In this document: piece after piece, positions 35,151 to 47,312 of the stretch
Numbering within the stretch: the stretch's first letter is position 1
How the letters are laid out: the number at the start of each line of letters is the position of its first letter
Origin: Eriocheir sinensis
Lineage: Eukaryota > Arthropoda > Malacostraca > Decapoda > Varunidae
DNA: 64,000 bases
Direction of reading: 5' to 3'
Assembly (NCBI RefSeq): GCF_024679095.1
Contig: NC_066518.1
Location: 1,148,678-1,212,677, forward strand
The notes under the pieces: generated by a model
Seen by the model: the letters and a program-made list of their open reading frames with translations, nothing else
Database searches by the model: none
Told to the model about the DNA's origin: nothing
Program-made: the position numbers and the translations under genes

Positions 35151-35598
35151 TATATGTATTCATAATACCTGTCTCAAGGACAAGAAAAATAATTGCTGAA
35201 ATAAGACATTATTTCTCATGCCACTCATTTTCACATTTATTTTGCCTTTGTCATTATGGAGAGACTATCATAACAAATCAACTACACAATCACAAATGTC
35301 TTGTCACTGTTACTCTATTTTCTCCAATTATGTTGTCAAGTCTTTGTGAATGTTCCATATGTGTCTTGTGTTTGTAAAAAGATCAGATGTAATCCTTAAT
35401 CTTCTTTACTGACAAGGGCACATAGGGTTTTCTATTTCCATACAAATATGCAAGCTTCTAAAGTGCAGGGTTATCTATTTGCTTTTATGTATTTGTTAGC
35501 TGCACGTTATTCCAACTGCTTTTATATATATGTTAGCCATAGCACTTTAGGGGTTTTATTTATTTATTCAGAAGTTTTTAGAGCCAAAGAAGCATCTC

Positions 35599-36090
35599 TT
35601 AAGGCGAAAAAACAAACAATTCTCTTGCTGAGAGGATATAAGTAAAAAAAGGAGGGTCAAATTTAAGTAGGGAAGGTGTCTTGACACTCTTCTTGAAAGA
35701 GTTCAAGTTGTAGACAGAAAGAAATACAGATGAAGGAAAGCTGTTCCCAAGTTTACCAGTGAAAGGGATAAAATAATGAAGATACTGGTTAACTCTTGCA
35801 TTAGAAATTTGCACAGCATGGGGATGAGCTAGTGTAGAAAGGCTTGTGCAGCAAAGCCATGGGAATGTGGAGGCATGCAAGTAAAAAGTTGAGAAGTTAG
35901 CATGAAATTATTGATAAAAGATAGAAAGTGAAGCATTATTGCAGCATAATTTTAGAGGTGGAAGACAGTAAGAAGAAAGGAGTTGATGAGATGAAATGCA
36001 TTGACCCCCTCTCTCCAAGAAAGCTTTGTGAAACATTGTGACATGCAACATGCATACTCCATGTAGGGGTAGACAAGTTGCTGTAGTAAA
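35599..36090 (-). pseudogene. Jockey-like LINE, C-terminal reverse-transcriptase relic
   Basis: The minus strand reads LVYPYMEYACC, FHLINSFLLTVFHL, ASLSIFYQ (in another frame), ACMPPHSHGF, then ARVNQYLHYFIPFTGKLGNS and PSSVFLSVYNLNSFKKSV. These are the successive C-terminal blocks of a LINE polymerase common in decapods (YMEYA.. / FRLINS / LSIFYRYFH / PFTGKLWNSLP / YDLNSFKR). Several frameshifts and stops show it is dead. Confidence 0.7.
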
Positions 36091-36162
36091 GGTTGACTGA
36101 AGATCTGGACAGCATGTGGGTAATATTCCACACTTGGTGATGGTTGAAAATTGCCAGCGTCT

Positions 36163-36231
36163 TGCAGTGGGACTTGAACTTAGTTCCTTGGGATCACCAC
36201 TTTTGCAAGCTGACCATTTGGCCACTGCCTT
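36163..36231 (-). mobile_element. tRNA-like sequence (pseudo-tRNA or SINE head)
   Basis: On the minus strand GGCAGTGGCCAAATGGTCAG contains an A box TGGCCAAATGG (36214-36224). AGTTCAAGTCCC, a B box, lies at 36169-36179. The 5' GGCAGTG could pair with CACTGC at the 3' end, but the T stem does not pair, so this is not a working tRNA gene. It lies just upstream of a minus-strand LINE relic. Confidence 0.5.
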
Positions 36232-38929
36232 TCATGTAGGGCCTCTTATGTTTTAGTAGACTGAATGAATCATTTTCACTGAGCAGATCTGAATAGCTCT
36301 GAATGGTTATATTTTGCACTGTCTCTAGACTTTTCTCCATTATTCTGGTCTTTATGTTCCTTATCTCTCCATTTCTGTGGATGTTTGTGAGCCATGGGGA
36401 CACTACTCATCCCTACCTACCTCCAGTCTGATACTTAAACTCAACCACTATGCCCTTTCTCACATGGCACACAGCAACTATATAAACTATTAATTGCCCT
36501 TGAAAACCAGCACTTTGTTCTGTAAATATGTAGTACTTTCCAAAGTATTGTTTTGTATGTAAATGTAAAAAGTTATGGGACTTAATTTTCCCAGGAAACA
36601 GCTGCAGGGACACTATGATCTTATGTGATAATTTAAGACTTTTCATTGGGCAGAATTTTGTTCTTTAAACATCATCACAGTATTGAAGAGCATTAAAGGT
36701 GCCTGCTCAAGGTAACAATAGAAAGTTTAAATATTCTTTCTTGCCATCTCTCACTTCATCATATCAAAGTTTCTTCATATTTTTAGATTTTTGCCCCCAT
36801 CTGTCATTGTTACCTCCCTTGCCATATCATGCAACCACTGTCACTGTTTTGTTGACCTTGCTAAATGCTTGCTCTCCTTACATCTAGAGTCTGTCTTTAT
36901 ATAGCTTCTACCTAACTCCATCCCAATGTTGGCCATACATTAATGCAATGGAACAATCTTCTTTCTTCAGATTTTTATTTTCCACCTTAGCACAATTCAA
37001 ACTCATTTGAGTTGAATTGGCTACTGTGATATATTTAGGAGCAGCATTTTATCCAATTATGTATTTTTTTTTTTAATTTAGGTCCTTGAGTGTCTTCTTT
37101 AACTGTAAATATAAGTCCCCATGAATAGTCAGTCATGATATATTAAAGTTGAAATTGTATCCTCTCAGCGTAACACAAAAACTTGGTGAAATATTTGTTA
37201 CTACGTGAGAGACTTTTCTTAAACATTGAGAACAGAGAGCTTTATGCCCTATGTTCTATGTTGTTTCAGATACACTTTTCTTCTTCGTGAGGTAATCTTC
37301 AGCAGAATTTCAGATATTCGATTAAGTTATACACATTTTTATAAGATTTTCCGTATGTAGATTAATTTTCTTCAGTATTAAAATATGGTTTCAGATTTTT
37401 ATTAATTGCACTTTAACAGATTGAAGATAGTATGATGTCAATAAATGTCTTTGTATATTCTTGTCATATCATTCCTAAATATATATAAATTAGATTAAGT
37501 TATATAAACATACCTTCAAACAGGTGCTTTGCAAACTTACATAGATAGCAATCCGTCCATTAGCAGTGCATCTTAGTTAAATTTAGTATGTCATTGAAGA
37601 ATGTATTGTTACAAGATTATATAAGCACAGTAAATTTTATTTGATTATGTACCTAAATTGTATGTCCTTAGCCAGCTAATGGTTAGGTCAGTATAAGGCC
37701 TTAAGGGACTTATTTATGGATGATATTGTCTTGAAAACAGTTTTATTAATCCATCAACCATATTCATCAGAATTGAGTAACAACTTATGAATATATGATT
37801 CTATGATGTGTAAAGTCTTTGTCATATTCCTTAAATTACATATGTTACTAGCTGACCAACCACTTGTGTGTCCTGAGCATGTGTATAACCATCAGCCAGT
37901 GTGTTTTGCAAGTGTGCTTGTGATTTGATAGGGAATGTGCAGATTGAGCAAATTCTTGTACTTATTAAGTTGGGAGTTCCTACTAACATTTATGGAGCAT
38001 TGTAGAGAATGGAGTGCCAGAGCTAAAGAATTTATTCTGCAGTCAATTTTCTACCAAGTAATTATAATTAGCTTAATAACTCTGAGATTGTATCCCATTA
38101 ATGGCTACTTCACAGCCTATCATAAACACAAGAACCTTTAAAATCTGACTTGTACAGTTTTCAAACCCTATTGTGAAAATCATAGAAGAACATAGTTTTG
38201 TTATTTCCTACAATTTTAATTTGTTTCAAGGTTTTCTTCAGTCTCCTGTGTGTCTGGTGTATGACAGGACACGATATGAAATATCATCATCACCACATCA
38301 TCTACATTCTACACAATCATTATGTTGCGACCTCCTTGACCTTGGACCTGTGTTTCGGATCCAACAAATTTTGCTTGAAATTTTCCTTCCTCATAGTCTT
38401 TTTTCCTCTTCATGTATCTCTCCTTCTCCACCTCCCACTATCCTCCTTTTTCCGTAAGGTGTGAGAGCCTTGCCAAGAGGATGCAAGCCTAACCACGTGT
38501 TGTGCCATGAGTGGCCTGAAGGTGCCATAAACACAACATACCCTATGTTTTCCATTGCCCTTACTCCTCATAAAGGGTTTTGAGGAGCGGACTGGTTATA
38601 TTCCCCACTTTCTCGGTCTCACCATGGCCAGTTATGAAATTAATCCCACTGCTGCAGAGGCTTCAGGGGCAGCTCCTTTAATAAATAAATTCCCAGGTTC
38701 CCTTGGTTTCACAGATCCAGCTTCACTTTTAACCTTGACTATGGATTGCAGTCTTCTGACCAACTGTCTCTTCCCTCTTCCCTTCCATCCTCCTCATTAC
38801 CTTCCTCCTCCTGAGTACACACTTCCCCTTCTCCTTCTTACCTCCTCCATGTACCCCTACCACTTATAACTCCATCATAACCACCCTTTAACACTTTCTT
38901 CCAAAAAGACCTATGGTCTGGACTATGAA
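36232..38929. other. AT-rich intergenic sequence
   Basis: No exon was recognised. AATAAA occurs at 37440-37445. 38380-38460 and 38755-38860 are C/T-rich and may belong to the ORF1 relic upstream flank. Confidence 0.4.
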
Positions 38930-40250
38930 CTCTCTCATTATTGTCCATCCACTGTACTTATCTTCTCCCATCTCTGCCTCTCCTCTGACCCCTGACAATG
39001 GAACAGGTACTTATACATACATCCCTGTTACAGCTCATTACTCAGAAAACACACTTCTCTTCCAAAAATGTATCTAACGACAAGTGGACAAGGTACCCTT
39101 TCACACTCAGTCTGACCAGTCTTATCGGATAATTGTTGACATGGAAACTCAAGAAAAGAGAGTGCTGTCCCTCAAAGACTATATTGGGAAATCCTTCCCT
39201 GTGTCACTCAGTCCTCATCTGAACATTTGCAATGTTATCATCCTCATAGCCACGGGCACATGTCAGTTGACAACGTCAGTTGCTCTGACTGTTCTAACAA
39301 ACATTGCCAAGATTGTATTCAATGAACAAGACCTTCTTCAAGAAGCATATGTAGGTAGAACTCACTGCAAAGACCAACCGTACATTCCTCCCCTTCATCA
39401 GTGCCAAAAATGGTGGCATTTTGGCCACTTTACTAAATACTGCAGATCCACTGCACACTGCCCTCTTTGTGCTGAACCTGACAATGATTATTCTACTTGC
39501 CCTTCAAAAACACTGATCTGTGCAACCAACAATGGATAACATAACATCTCCCTAGACTGGCCTACCCACCACTTTGAATCAGAAGTTGCTACACTCCTCT
39601 TTAAATTTGACCTAACTCTAAGAGGAGCCTGACAAGAAGCTTATCACCTTGGCTTTACCCCTACCCCCCTCACCCAGCTCAACTCCCTGCTAACTTTTTC
39701 ACCACTTCATGTACTACAACTGGTCCTACCACATCCCTCCCTGTTTCTTCCCTTCATCCATCCTCCTTCCCTGCCTCTACTCCCCCACCTCTCTTCTCTC
39801 CTCCTGTTGTCCCTTTGATTTTATAAGCTAATCCTTTCAGTTGTAGATTTTAACCTTCTAACCTGTACTGCATCTTCTGACTCAACTACCCTCCCACAAC
39901 ATATCCCAACACATTAAGTTAAACAGTGCTCCCCTGCCTTCTTCCCCAAAAGGCCTACAACTAATCTTACTCTCTCCCCCTCCTCTTGGAGTTTTTCCTC
40001 TTCCCCCACTCCGAATCCTCCCAAGAAACCCTGTACTACCCATGACTATCCTGACCCCTGCTGAGACATTTACATCATCACTTGGGAATTCCCTCACATC
40101 TCTTTCATCCTTTCCCCTAAACCTTCATGAGATCTCCCAACCTCTGCTCCTTTTTGCTGAGACACCCCTCCTGCTTCCCTTCTCCCCAGCTCTGGTTCTC
40201 CCACCCTTTCTATTAGACTACTCCATTCCCACCATCATATCACCCTATTG
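38930..40250 (+). pseudogene. Jockey-like LINE ORF1 (gag-like) relic with zinc knuckle
   Basis: The clearest part is an open frame at 39084-39539 with PFHTQSDQSYRIIVDMETQE, then HQCQKWWHFGHFTKYCRSTA and HCPLCAEPDNDYSTCP. The CCHC knuckle has its second cysteine replaced (CQKW instead of CQKC), which would weaken zinc binding. A second CxxC..C group follows. Upstream PVTAHYSENTLLFQK and downstream low-complexity S/P/L sequence extend the relic with stops. ORF1 proteins of this type bind element RNA. No ORF2 follows directly. Confidence 0.7.
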
Positions 40251-40904
40251 AGCCCTCGCAATGTCCATCCTACATTGGAATATGTACGGTTTTCTTTCCA
40301 ATTGTATTCATGCACGAGAAATCAGATAAAACTCCATGCAAAACACAGAACCCAGTCATATTGTGTCCATTACCATTTTTATAACACATGTGATATATGT
40401 GATGAAGGATTTAGTTTGTTGTGCATACCTACCTCTAATACTCAATATCTTTTCTGGTCATGACAATAACCACGCCTCCAGTTACATGGTACCTGTTAGC
40501 TGCAGCCCCTGAATCTGTCTTTCATCTCTTCATTTTTGTATGTAATGCTTATCACAGTGAATCCTTGCTGTGAAGACAAAGCAGTACTACATAAAGTAGC
40601 AGCTTGCCTTCTGTCATATTGCTTTGTGGCAACACTAATTGCTGAAGTTTACATTATCCCATATTTTCTTTGATTATAATTGGATGAGCATGTTAGATAT
40701 GAATTTATAAGTATGGTAAGTTTATAAAATATATTTCACCTACTTTATAAACCGTAAAATATGGACTACCTACTTCCCGTGCCGGAATAAGGTATATTTT
40801 TAGAATAAAGCTTAAGCATAATTTATTACATATAATTCAATTATTAACCTTTTTTAATTTGTAGTTTTCTTATGCCAAGCAGTTGCTCACCATAGTGGTT
40901 ACTT
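40251..40904. other. No feature seen
   Basis: AT-rich sequence between two LINE relics. Confidence 0.4.
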
Positions 40905-41155
40905 CCTCATTTGATTCTCCTATTATCAACAGAGATCATCCACATTGCAGATTCAGGTTCAACAAAGACAGCCAAGAATTGGTTTACCAATAGAGTGGTG
41001 GATGAATGGAACAGGCTTGGCAGCCATGTGGGTGCCAGTACCATAGATACATTCAAGAGGAGGTTGGATAAAGTCATGGATAGTGAGGTAAGGTGGGGTT
41101 AGGATTACGGGAGCTGCCTTGTATAGGCCAACCAGTCTCTTGAAGACTCGTGTTC
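40905..41155 (+). pseudogene. LINE C-terminal fragment with repeat tail
   Basis: The frame at 40911-41102 contains TKTAKNWFTNRVVDEWNRLG and TIDTFKRRLDKVMDSE, a motif found at the very end of many LINE polymerases (NRVVxxWNxLP...FKxRLD). It is followed by AGGCCAACCAGTCTCTTGAA and runs of TTCTTATGTTC-like sequence, a frequent 3' terminus of decapod LINEs. Only the last 60 residues are present. Confidence 0.65.
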
Positions 41156-41974
41156 TTGTGTTCTTATGTTCACTGTGGGTTGGACTTCATGAGTCTGTTA
41201 CTGCTATGTCAGATTTGTTTGAATGTATAAGTATAATATATGGTCAATTAACCACTACTCTTTGGGGTGGGAGTATTGGTGAAGTTAAATTTGTGTATGT
41301 AGATTCGTACAGTGTATGAGTAAATAGATTCATTATAACTTCACAGACAAGTCGTAATCGCATACATACCGTGAATGTATTAATTGGATACCAATTTTTT
41401 TTTCCAGGTTAACAGAATAAGAAGGGATGCGCTTCCTCAAGGAGAGAGTTGAGGTTTGTGTGGGTGTAAATGTTTCCTAACCTTCGCATAATCTTATTCA
41501 ATCTTCATATGATCAACTGCCTGTAAGAGGAAGAAGAACAATATCAGTTATCGAGAGAGAGAGAGAGAGAGAGAGAGAGGAGCAGTAGCCACTAATTATG
41601 TATCTAGAGTTGACGTATAGGCTACAGGGAGGCAAATAGTCATTGCACCGCGGGCCAGGCAATGTCCGGAGGGTGGTGGAGGCAAGAGTGAGTTTGGTTC
41701 AGTCTATTTTAATCGCTGGAAGCCACGTCAGTCTAAACGTGAGTTCGTTGACCGTGTTTGAACTTTCTCTCTCGATCTATCCATGTATCTAACTATCTAT
41801 CTATACCTCTCTTTCAGAAAGGGCAGAAGGAATCCGATATGTAACTACTAATGCCTACTATCCCTCGAAACAGTAGAAAATTATGAAAAACACTATCACC
41901 AAAAGTTTGGCAGTACTTCTATCTATATTGATTATCGATGCATCGATCATGCACTGAATAAGGAGTAAGAGTTA
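41156..41974. other. No gene; short (GA)n
   Basis: (GA)n at 41551-41579; the rest is unique. Confidence 0.5.
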
Positions 41975-42311
41975 TGTAACACGTCTACCGTGGCTGCCTA
42001 AAAGGTAGTGCTGGGGCGGCGTAGCATTAACTTACCACTGTCCACTCTCTTCTAGGTAACTATAGGGCTGGACTTGCAATTGCCAGCAAGTACCCTTCCG
42101 ATTAGAGCAAGGCTCATTAGTCGATCTCTGGGTACTGTCAGAAACTCACATACCACATACCCCATCCTCCTTGCTCAAGGGAGGACAGTAACCACTCCTA
42201 TATAGGCAGCGGAAAATAACCAACCTGAGCAGGGCTAGAACCTCTGCCTGAGTGCCTGTCACGCCGCGAAGCCCGGCAGCGCAGCGCTTTAACCGACTGA
42301 GCTATCGGACT
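41975..42311 (-). mobile_element. tRNA-derived SINE family B
   Basis: On the minus strand the element opens with GTCCGATAGCTCAGTCGG, a perfect-looking tRNA 5' end with A box TAGCTCAGTCGG at 42293-42304. The B box GAGGTTCTAGCCC follows at 42230-42243, spaced as in tRNA. A body of about 230 bp runs to about 41975. A (GT)n array sits directly before its 5' end. The promoter boxes look intact, so pol III transcription is conceivable. Confidence 0.75.
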
Positions 42312-42312
42312 G

Positions 42313-42346
<34 letters not shown>

Positions 42347-42557
42347 GGCCGTAATATCTGGGGGTTTAAGGGGGCTATAGCCCACCGCCCCCGTAATGTT
42401 TTCCTTATTTGCCTTAAAATGCCTATAAATGTGTTTAGTTTTCAAAAAATTTCCCCAACCTGCGCATGATCGTTTCGCTCGCCCCCTTACCTCCCACATG
42501 ATGAACCAATGATGCCCTCTAGCCCCCTCCCCCCAAAAATATACCACAATTACGGAT

Positions 42558-42590
<33 letters not shown>
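42313..42590. repeat. Two (GT)n arrays beside SINE family B
   Basis: (GT)n at 42313-42343 and 42561-42590 bracket a 217-bp segment. Confidence 0.9.
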
Positions 42591-42591
<1 letters not shown>

Positions 42592-43031
42592 GGTAGAATG
42601 AATACTGTAGCATTTTTTCTTATTTACACTAGCTAAATGTTTTATCTGTAATTGATTTTACATATCACCCATAAATGCTTGACCTTTATAAGAGTAAGAA
42701 AGTATGTTTCTTTGTCTATAATGCGATGCTTCTACTTCTCAAATATTGGTCATAATTTTCTTTCGTCAGTGTCTTTCAGTCGTGCTCTAAGCTTGACTGT
42801 AAAGTTAAATTTCAGCTAATTAACTCTGTGGTCACGTGCTAAGAAGCCTGTTACACGAGGTTCAAATTTAAGGAGGTTCCTGGAGGAGCAAGCGAGCGTG
42901 GGAGGTGTTTGAGGTACCCCGCCCTGCCATGAAAGTCGGTTCCATCCTGTCATGACATTGCTTTGCGGACTTGGCGTTAAAACATGGCTCTGTATTGAAA
43001 TTCGCAGATGAATATACAGACAAAATATTCC

Positions 43032-43238
43032 TCATACGAATTTGAGCTTATAATTCCGAGCCGGAGTGATGAACAAGCGAACTCTCTCCGCCCCGCCAGC
43101 CTGAGCGACCAGCTGGGTGGGTTGCCATAGCGAGGCGGGCGCTGGGGCCATATCCTCAAACTCTTCGGCCGCCCAGCACACATACAGCACGCTTTTCCTA
43201 GGAGTTTTGGGCGCTTCCAGGGATCGTTTACAGGCCAT
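43032..43238 (-). CDS. Hypothetical small open frame in the CpG-rich block
   Basis: The frame has 68 codons starting at a reasonable context (CCATGG) and reads MACKRSLEAPKTPRKSVLYV, then an AAEEFEDMAPAP segment, ending YKLKFV. It has no simple-repeat content, unlike most open frames here. No domain, signal peptide or membrane segment is visible and no family is recognised. It may be a first exon or chance. Confidence 0.15.
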   Translation of the reverse strand: MACKRSLEAPKTPRKSVLYVCWAAEEFEDMAPAPASLWQPTQLVAQAGGAERVRLFITPARNYKLKFV

Positions 43239-43557
43239 GGTGGTAGTTTGACTCTTCTTCTATGCTGTGATTGTGAAAAAGCACTCATGAAAACCCGACC
43301 TATCTCTTTTTTTGACCATTGGAGATAGTTGATGTGAGAGGTGGAAGCATCTGAGAATACCGACCTAGGCTGGTGTCGCGCGCGGAGCAGTGATCAATAG
43401 CCAAGTGCATCGGCGAGAGTGTGTGTTGTGCGGTGCAGGAGCTGGCATGTGTTGCACGGCCTCCTTTTCCCTCCCATCCTACCCGTGCTAATGCAGGTGA
43501 CTCGTGGTGACGCTGAGATGTGTGTGTGCTGACCCGGGGGCCTCCAGCGGGCCGAGG

Positions 43558-43647
43558 ATGACCTTGTCCGAACTTGGTGCATGTGTGTCCTCAGCTGCCA
43601 ACACCAAGCGTACGGCGCCCGCCCCGCTCCAGCCCGTCCCCACACAG
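43558..43647 (+). CDS. Candidate first coding exon of an unknown gene
   Basis: ATG at 43558 opens 30 codons (MTLSELGACVSSAANTKRTA, then an APAPLQPVPTQ end) that finish in phase 0 at ACACAG|GTGATT, a plausible donor. The region is CpG-rich, unlike the surrounding AT-rich DNA, as expected for a first exon. No family was recognised in so short a segment and no matching downstream exon was found in the window, so the gene would have to continue past a long intron. It could also be a chance open frame. Confidence 0.3.
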
Positions 43648-43689
43648 GTGATTGCTGCTTTATATTTCAGTTATTTTTTATTGTGTCCT

Positions 43690-44095
43690 CTCCTCCCATT
43701 CAGCGTCCTCCTGAACATAACGCACGGCTCCATCTTTTCCACTTAACATTGTGCAGCTAGTTTTTTGTTGTAGTCAAAGACGGGTTCTCACACAAGTGAT
43801 TTATTATTTTATATATATATATATATTTTTTGTCTTTCAGTGTCCACCAAAATACAACACACGGCTCTTGTCTTTTTCGACGTAACATTGTACAGCTATT
43901 TTTTTTTATTTTTTTTTTTGTAATAGTGGAAGGACGGGTTCTCACAAGTAATTGGTATTAATTTATATTTATTTATTTATTTATTTTGTCTTTTCATCCC
44001 TTTCATCGTCCTCCTGAGTACAGCATACGGCTCTTTTTTCCACGGACATTGTGCAGCCATTATTTTTGTGGTAGTGGAGAGACGGGTTCTCGCGG
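43690..44095. repeat. 150-bp tandem repeat, three copies
   Basis: GACGGGTTCTC recurs at 43779, 43933 and 44081, each preceded by CGTCCTCCTGARYAYARC-like, CACGGCTC and ACATTGTGCAGC blocks. Copies differ by T-run length. It begins just after the donor of the candidate exon at 43647 and contains acceptor-like TTTTGTCTTTCAG. Confidence 0.8.
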
Positions 44096-45056
44096 TCCAA
44101 CAGATGTTTACAGCTGAGCGTGTTGTCCTCAAGGCGTGCCCACAGCAGCCTCAACGTTACTCAGGCACGGCCATTCCTGTTCGATGATCTGCACTCTCAG
44201 TTTAATTTCTACATCATCATATTTAATGAAACATAACCATAAATTGACGTAAAAGTGATGTAGCCAAAGCTTTATATACTTCTTGTCTCTATGCGTAGGT
44301 GAAACAAAGAGCGTGGCAAGTAAGGTGAACATGAGCACATTGGTTGCAAATTTATTTAGACCTTATCTCAGACGTGTATTGACTGGGACCATTGTGAGGC
44401 CTGTTGGCTCGTATATTTACTGATTAGGTTACTGAAAAAGATGATATAGGCTACAACAGCCACTATTAGGTCCTCGAAGCCAATGTTTATACGGGTGAAA
44501 AATAAGTTTCTTTACAACATTCTTTACTTTGTTCAATCAGTACACGTAACAAATAACCTTGATTATGCAACTGGCAGTTTATTAATGAAATTTTGTCTGA
44601 AATCCTCATTTAGCTAGATCCCGAAACAGTGGAGGAATAACCAACTAGATGATTCAACGTTTACTTAATGTTAAAGGTAAATGCATATGATTTTACGCAT
44701 TGTTTATGTCACATCATCAATCTTTTCATCTCGGAACACTCATACACGATTCAACAATTTAACCTGAAGTATGTAGCCGCTCAGCCCACTCTCAGTATGT
44801 AGCTTATCTGAATCCAAAGCACCGAACCGTCGAATGGATAGTTGGTTCATCCATTACAATGCTTCGGAGCCTAGTCTTTTATACTGAGGTCAAAGTTTCA
44901 TTATATATCTTCCATTTTCTCAGTATTGTATGTGTACATAACATGGAACCCTGGTACTTGCATGCCTCGGACTGATGACCAGAGTAATGAATTCACTGTT
45001 TACTTTAACCACCTGAGCACACGAATAAACTTAGTAGTAGGCTATCATATTGGACA

Positions 45057-45058
<2 letters not shown>
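44096..45058. other. No feature seen
   Basis: AT-rich unique sequence. Confidence 0.4.

Positions 45059-45112
<54 letters not shown>
45059..45112. repeat. (CT)n microsatellite
   Basis: A pure CT run of about 54 bp ending in ACACACACAC. Confidence 0.95.
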
Positions 45113-45123
<11 letters not shown>

Positions 45124-45373
45124 TGATTTATAGACCTTTTCTTTTCACACTAATGCATCATCATTCAACGCAGACGAATTCCAGTTGAACAGTGAACAGA
45201 ACACGTACGCCACACTGTAAGATCCACCATAACGGACTCGTTTTCTTTTTTTATAACCTTTTTTTTCGCGGAGATGCAGTTGGCAATACTGAGCAGCTTT
45301 AATGAACAAAGGAACGAGGTGTGTGCCGCCTTCATAACAAAGGACTTAAAATAAACATTTCTTGCTTCATAAA

Positions 45374-45573
<200 letters not shown>

Positions 45574-45839
45574 TCCATACGGTGGTGGGTGACGGTTTAG
45601 GTCTTTAGGAGGTGATTCAAGGAAGAGATAATGTATCACGACTTGGCGACAGTTTGGATTTAATATTAACCAAGTGAAAATGATAGTTTTTTTTCATAAA
45701 GTGTCATTCATGGGAACCTCTGTCTGTGTATACCCCTTGTACACACAGGTATACAAACCTTCAACACGCACGCGCCCACGCACTATTATGCCCCTTAGGA
45801 ATTGGATCGATTTTTACCAATCCACCACTTGTCATTCTT

Positions 45840-45842
<3 letters not shown>

Positions 45843-45890
<48 letters not shown>
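45843..45890. repeat. (CT)n microsatellite
   Basis: A pure CT run of about 48 bp. Confidence 0.95.
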
Positions 45891-45894
<4 letters not shown>

Positions 45895-46270
45895 CATTTA
45901 GTCTCGAATATCTTAGTAGTTGGTGTGTTAATTATAAGTAATGCACTGGCATTACGTTTCACAAAGTTCGATGATGGACGGGAGGGCTCAGTATTAATTC
46001 ACCACTGATATTTACTGGGGAGTAGATAGCTCATGTCAAAAGAAGTGCGACGTGTCATCGTTTTATTCGTTTTGTTACGTAGCGAGATAACACAGCGAGA
46101 ACTTACCATGACTAACTTTTATACAATCACAGAGATAATCACGCTGGAGGAGGAGCTGTAGTCTTGGGTTTAAAAAGGGCGGGCGAGGCGTGTCGGGGCG
46201 AGTGAAGGTCGAGTTCGTTTTGGTTTACAAGATGCAGCAGACGACACAGTCCGCTCCCTCCTCCCTTCGG

Positions 46271-46353
46271 CGACATTGCTACATCCCTTCTGGACTTGAA
46301 ATCCTCCTCCCGCTATAATACATTATTCAAACGAGATATAACTACATTTGGTC
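46271..46353. repeat. 83-bp dispersed repeat, copy 1
   Basis: This block, GCTACATCCCTTCTGGACTT through ACTACATTTGGTC, recurs at 47911-47993 with about four differences. Upstream flanks differ and the right edge is sharp. Confidence 0.85.
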
Positions 46354-47078
46354 CGTAGGAGCAATCCTACACTCCACCACCTTCGGCGTTACCCACCCAA
46401 CCATTCCCTCGAAGCAATTTGTTGTCAAAAGCTGGGCTGTACATTGCCTTCATATTATGTTCGTAGAATCATGTATATCTGTGAAGCCATCCATCAGGAA
46501 TCCTTGTTGGATCACCTTTGTTTATGGAATGAGGGAGAAGAGAATGTTTGTATGAGCTTCCACTCTCGGGCCTTAACTAGTCTTGCCGTTGAAAGCTGAT
46601 ATTTATATTGTTCACACGTTTTGCTTTTACGTTGTCATTCAGGTATACCTGAGGAGGTTTTTTTTTTCGAGTGAGAAACAAGACAGTTATTATGCCTGTA
46701 GATTTTCAAACGTAGAAGTGACTCCCTATTTCAGGAATCCTCGAAGGCAGTGTTGTTTTTAGAGGGAGGGGGAAAGAAAGGTGTTAGTATACAGCAGCTA
46801 AGGATAGACTGTCAATCGGCGCCAGGAAGGAAGTTTGAACTTCAGCTGTCAAATGTCAAGACGCTCAGCTTAGCCCCAGGATCCGGTGTCCTTATAAACT
46901 ATCACGAGTCCCTAACATATGCAAGATCATGATCGTGCATGGTCGCGTCTTGATGGTTGAGGTACGGTAAAGACTGTCAGGCGCCATGGGATGTCTATCC
47001 TCGTTCATCATGTTTACGATGCAATAGGATAATACTTTGATGGAAGTGACGTACCACTGATGTAGGTGTATGTTACAA

Positions 47079-47150
47079 TATATAACCAAAATTGCATCCC
47101 CTCCCCTCTTGTGAATAGCAGAATGAAATAGTATATTTATATAGGCGACT
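47079..47150. repeat. Segment related to 47850-47915
   Basis: ATATAACCAAAATTGCATC, AATAGCAGAATGAAATA and ATAGGCGACT here parallel ATATAACCGAAACTGCATC, AATAAGCAGCGGGGAAATA and ATATACGACT there. Confidence 0.5.
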
Positions 47151-47217
47151 TCTTTATTCGTTCGTACACATACTGAATGATATAATGACAATATCAAAAA
47201 AAAAACACTGCTGATGA

Positions 47218-47218
<1 letters not shown>

Positions 47219-47309
<91 letters not shown>
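47219..47309. repeat. (TA)n, about 45 units
   Basis: A pure TA run of about 90 bp directly left of the TA-flanked MITE. Confidence 0.95.

Positions 47310-47312
<3 letters not shown>

Larger units (their letters stand above)
42820..43660. promoter_or_regulatory. CpG-rich block, possible promoter region
   Basis: Between AT-rich flanks this block carries many CpG dinucleotides, notably 43060-43220 and 43370-43640. It contains the candidate + strand exon at 43558-43647 and a 68-codon minus-strand frame at 43032-43238 starting MACKRSLEAPKTPRKSVLYV. Divergent transcription is possible. Neither protein was recognised, and no core promoter motif stands out. Confidence 0.3.

Noticed and set aside
36163..36231. 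A functional tRNA gene
   Set aside because: A and B boxes are present, but the T stem cannot pair properly.
45720..45790. CRISPR-like or other bacterial features
   Set aside because: All repeats are simple or transposon-derived. Introns and SINEs show the DNA is eukaryotic.
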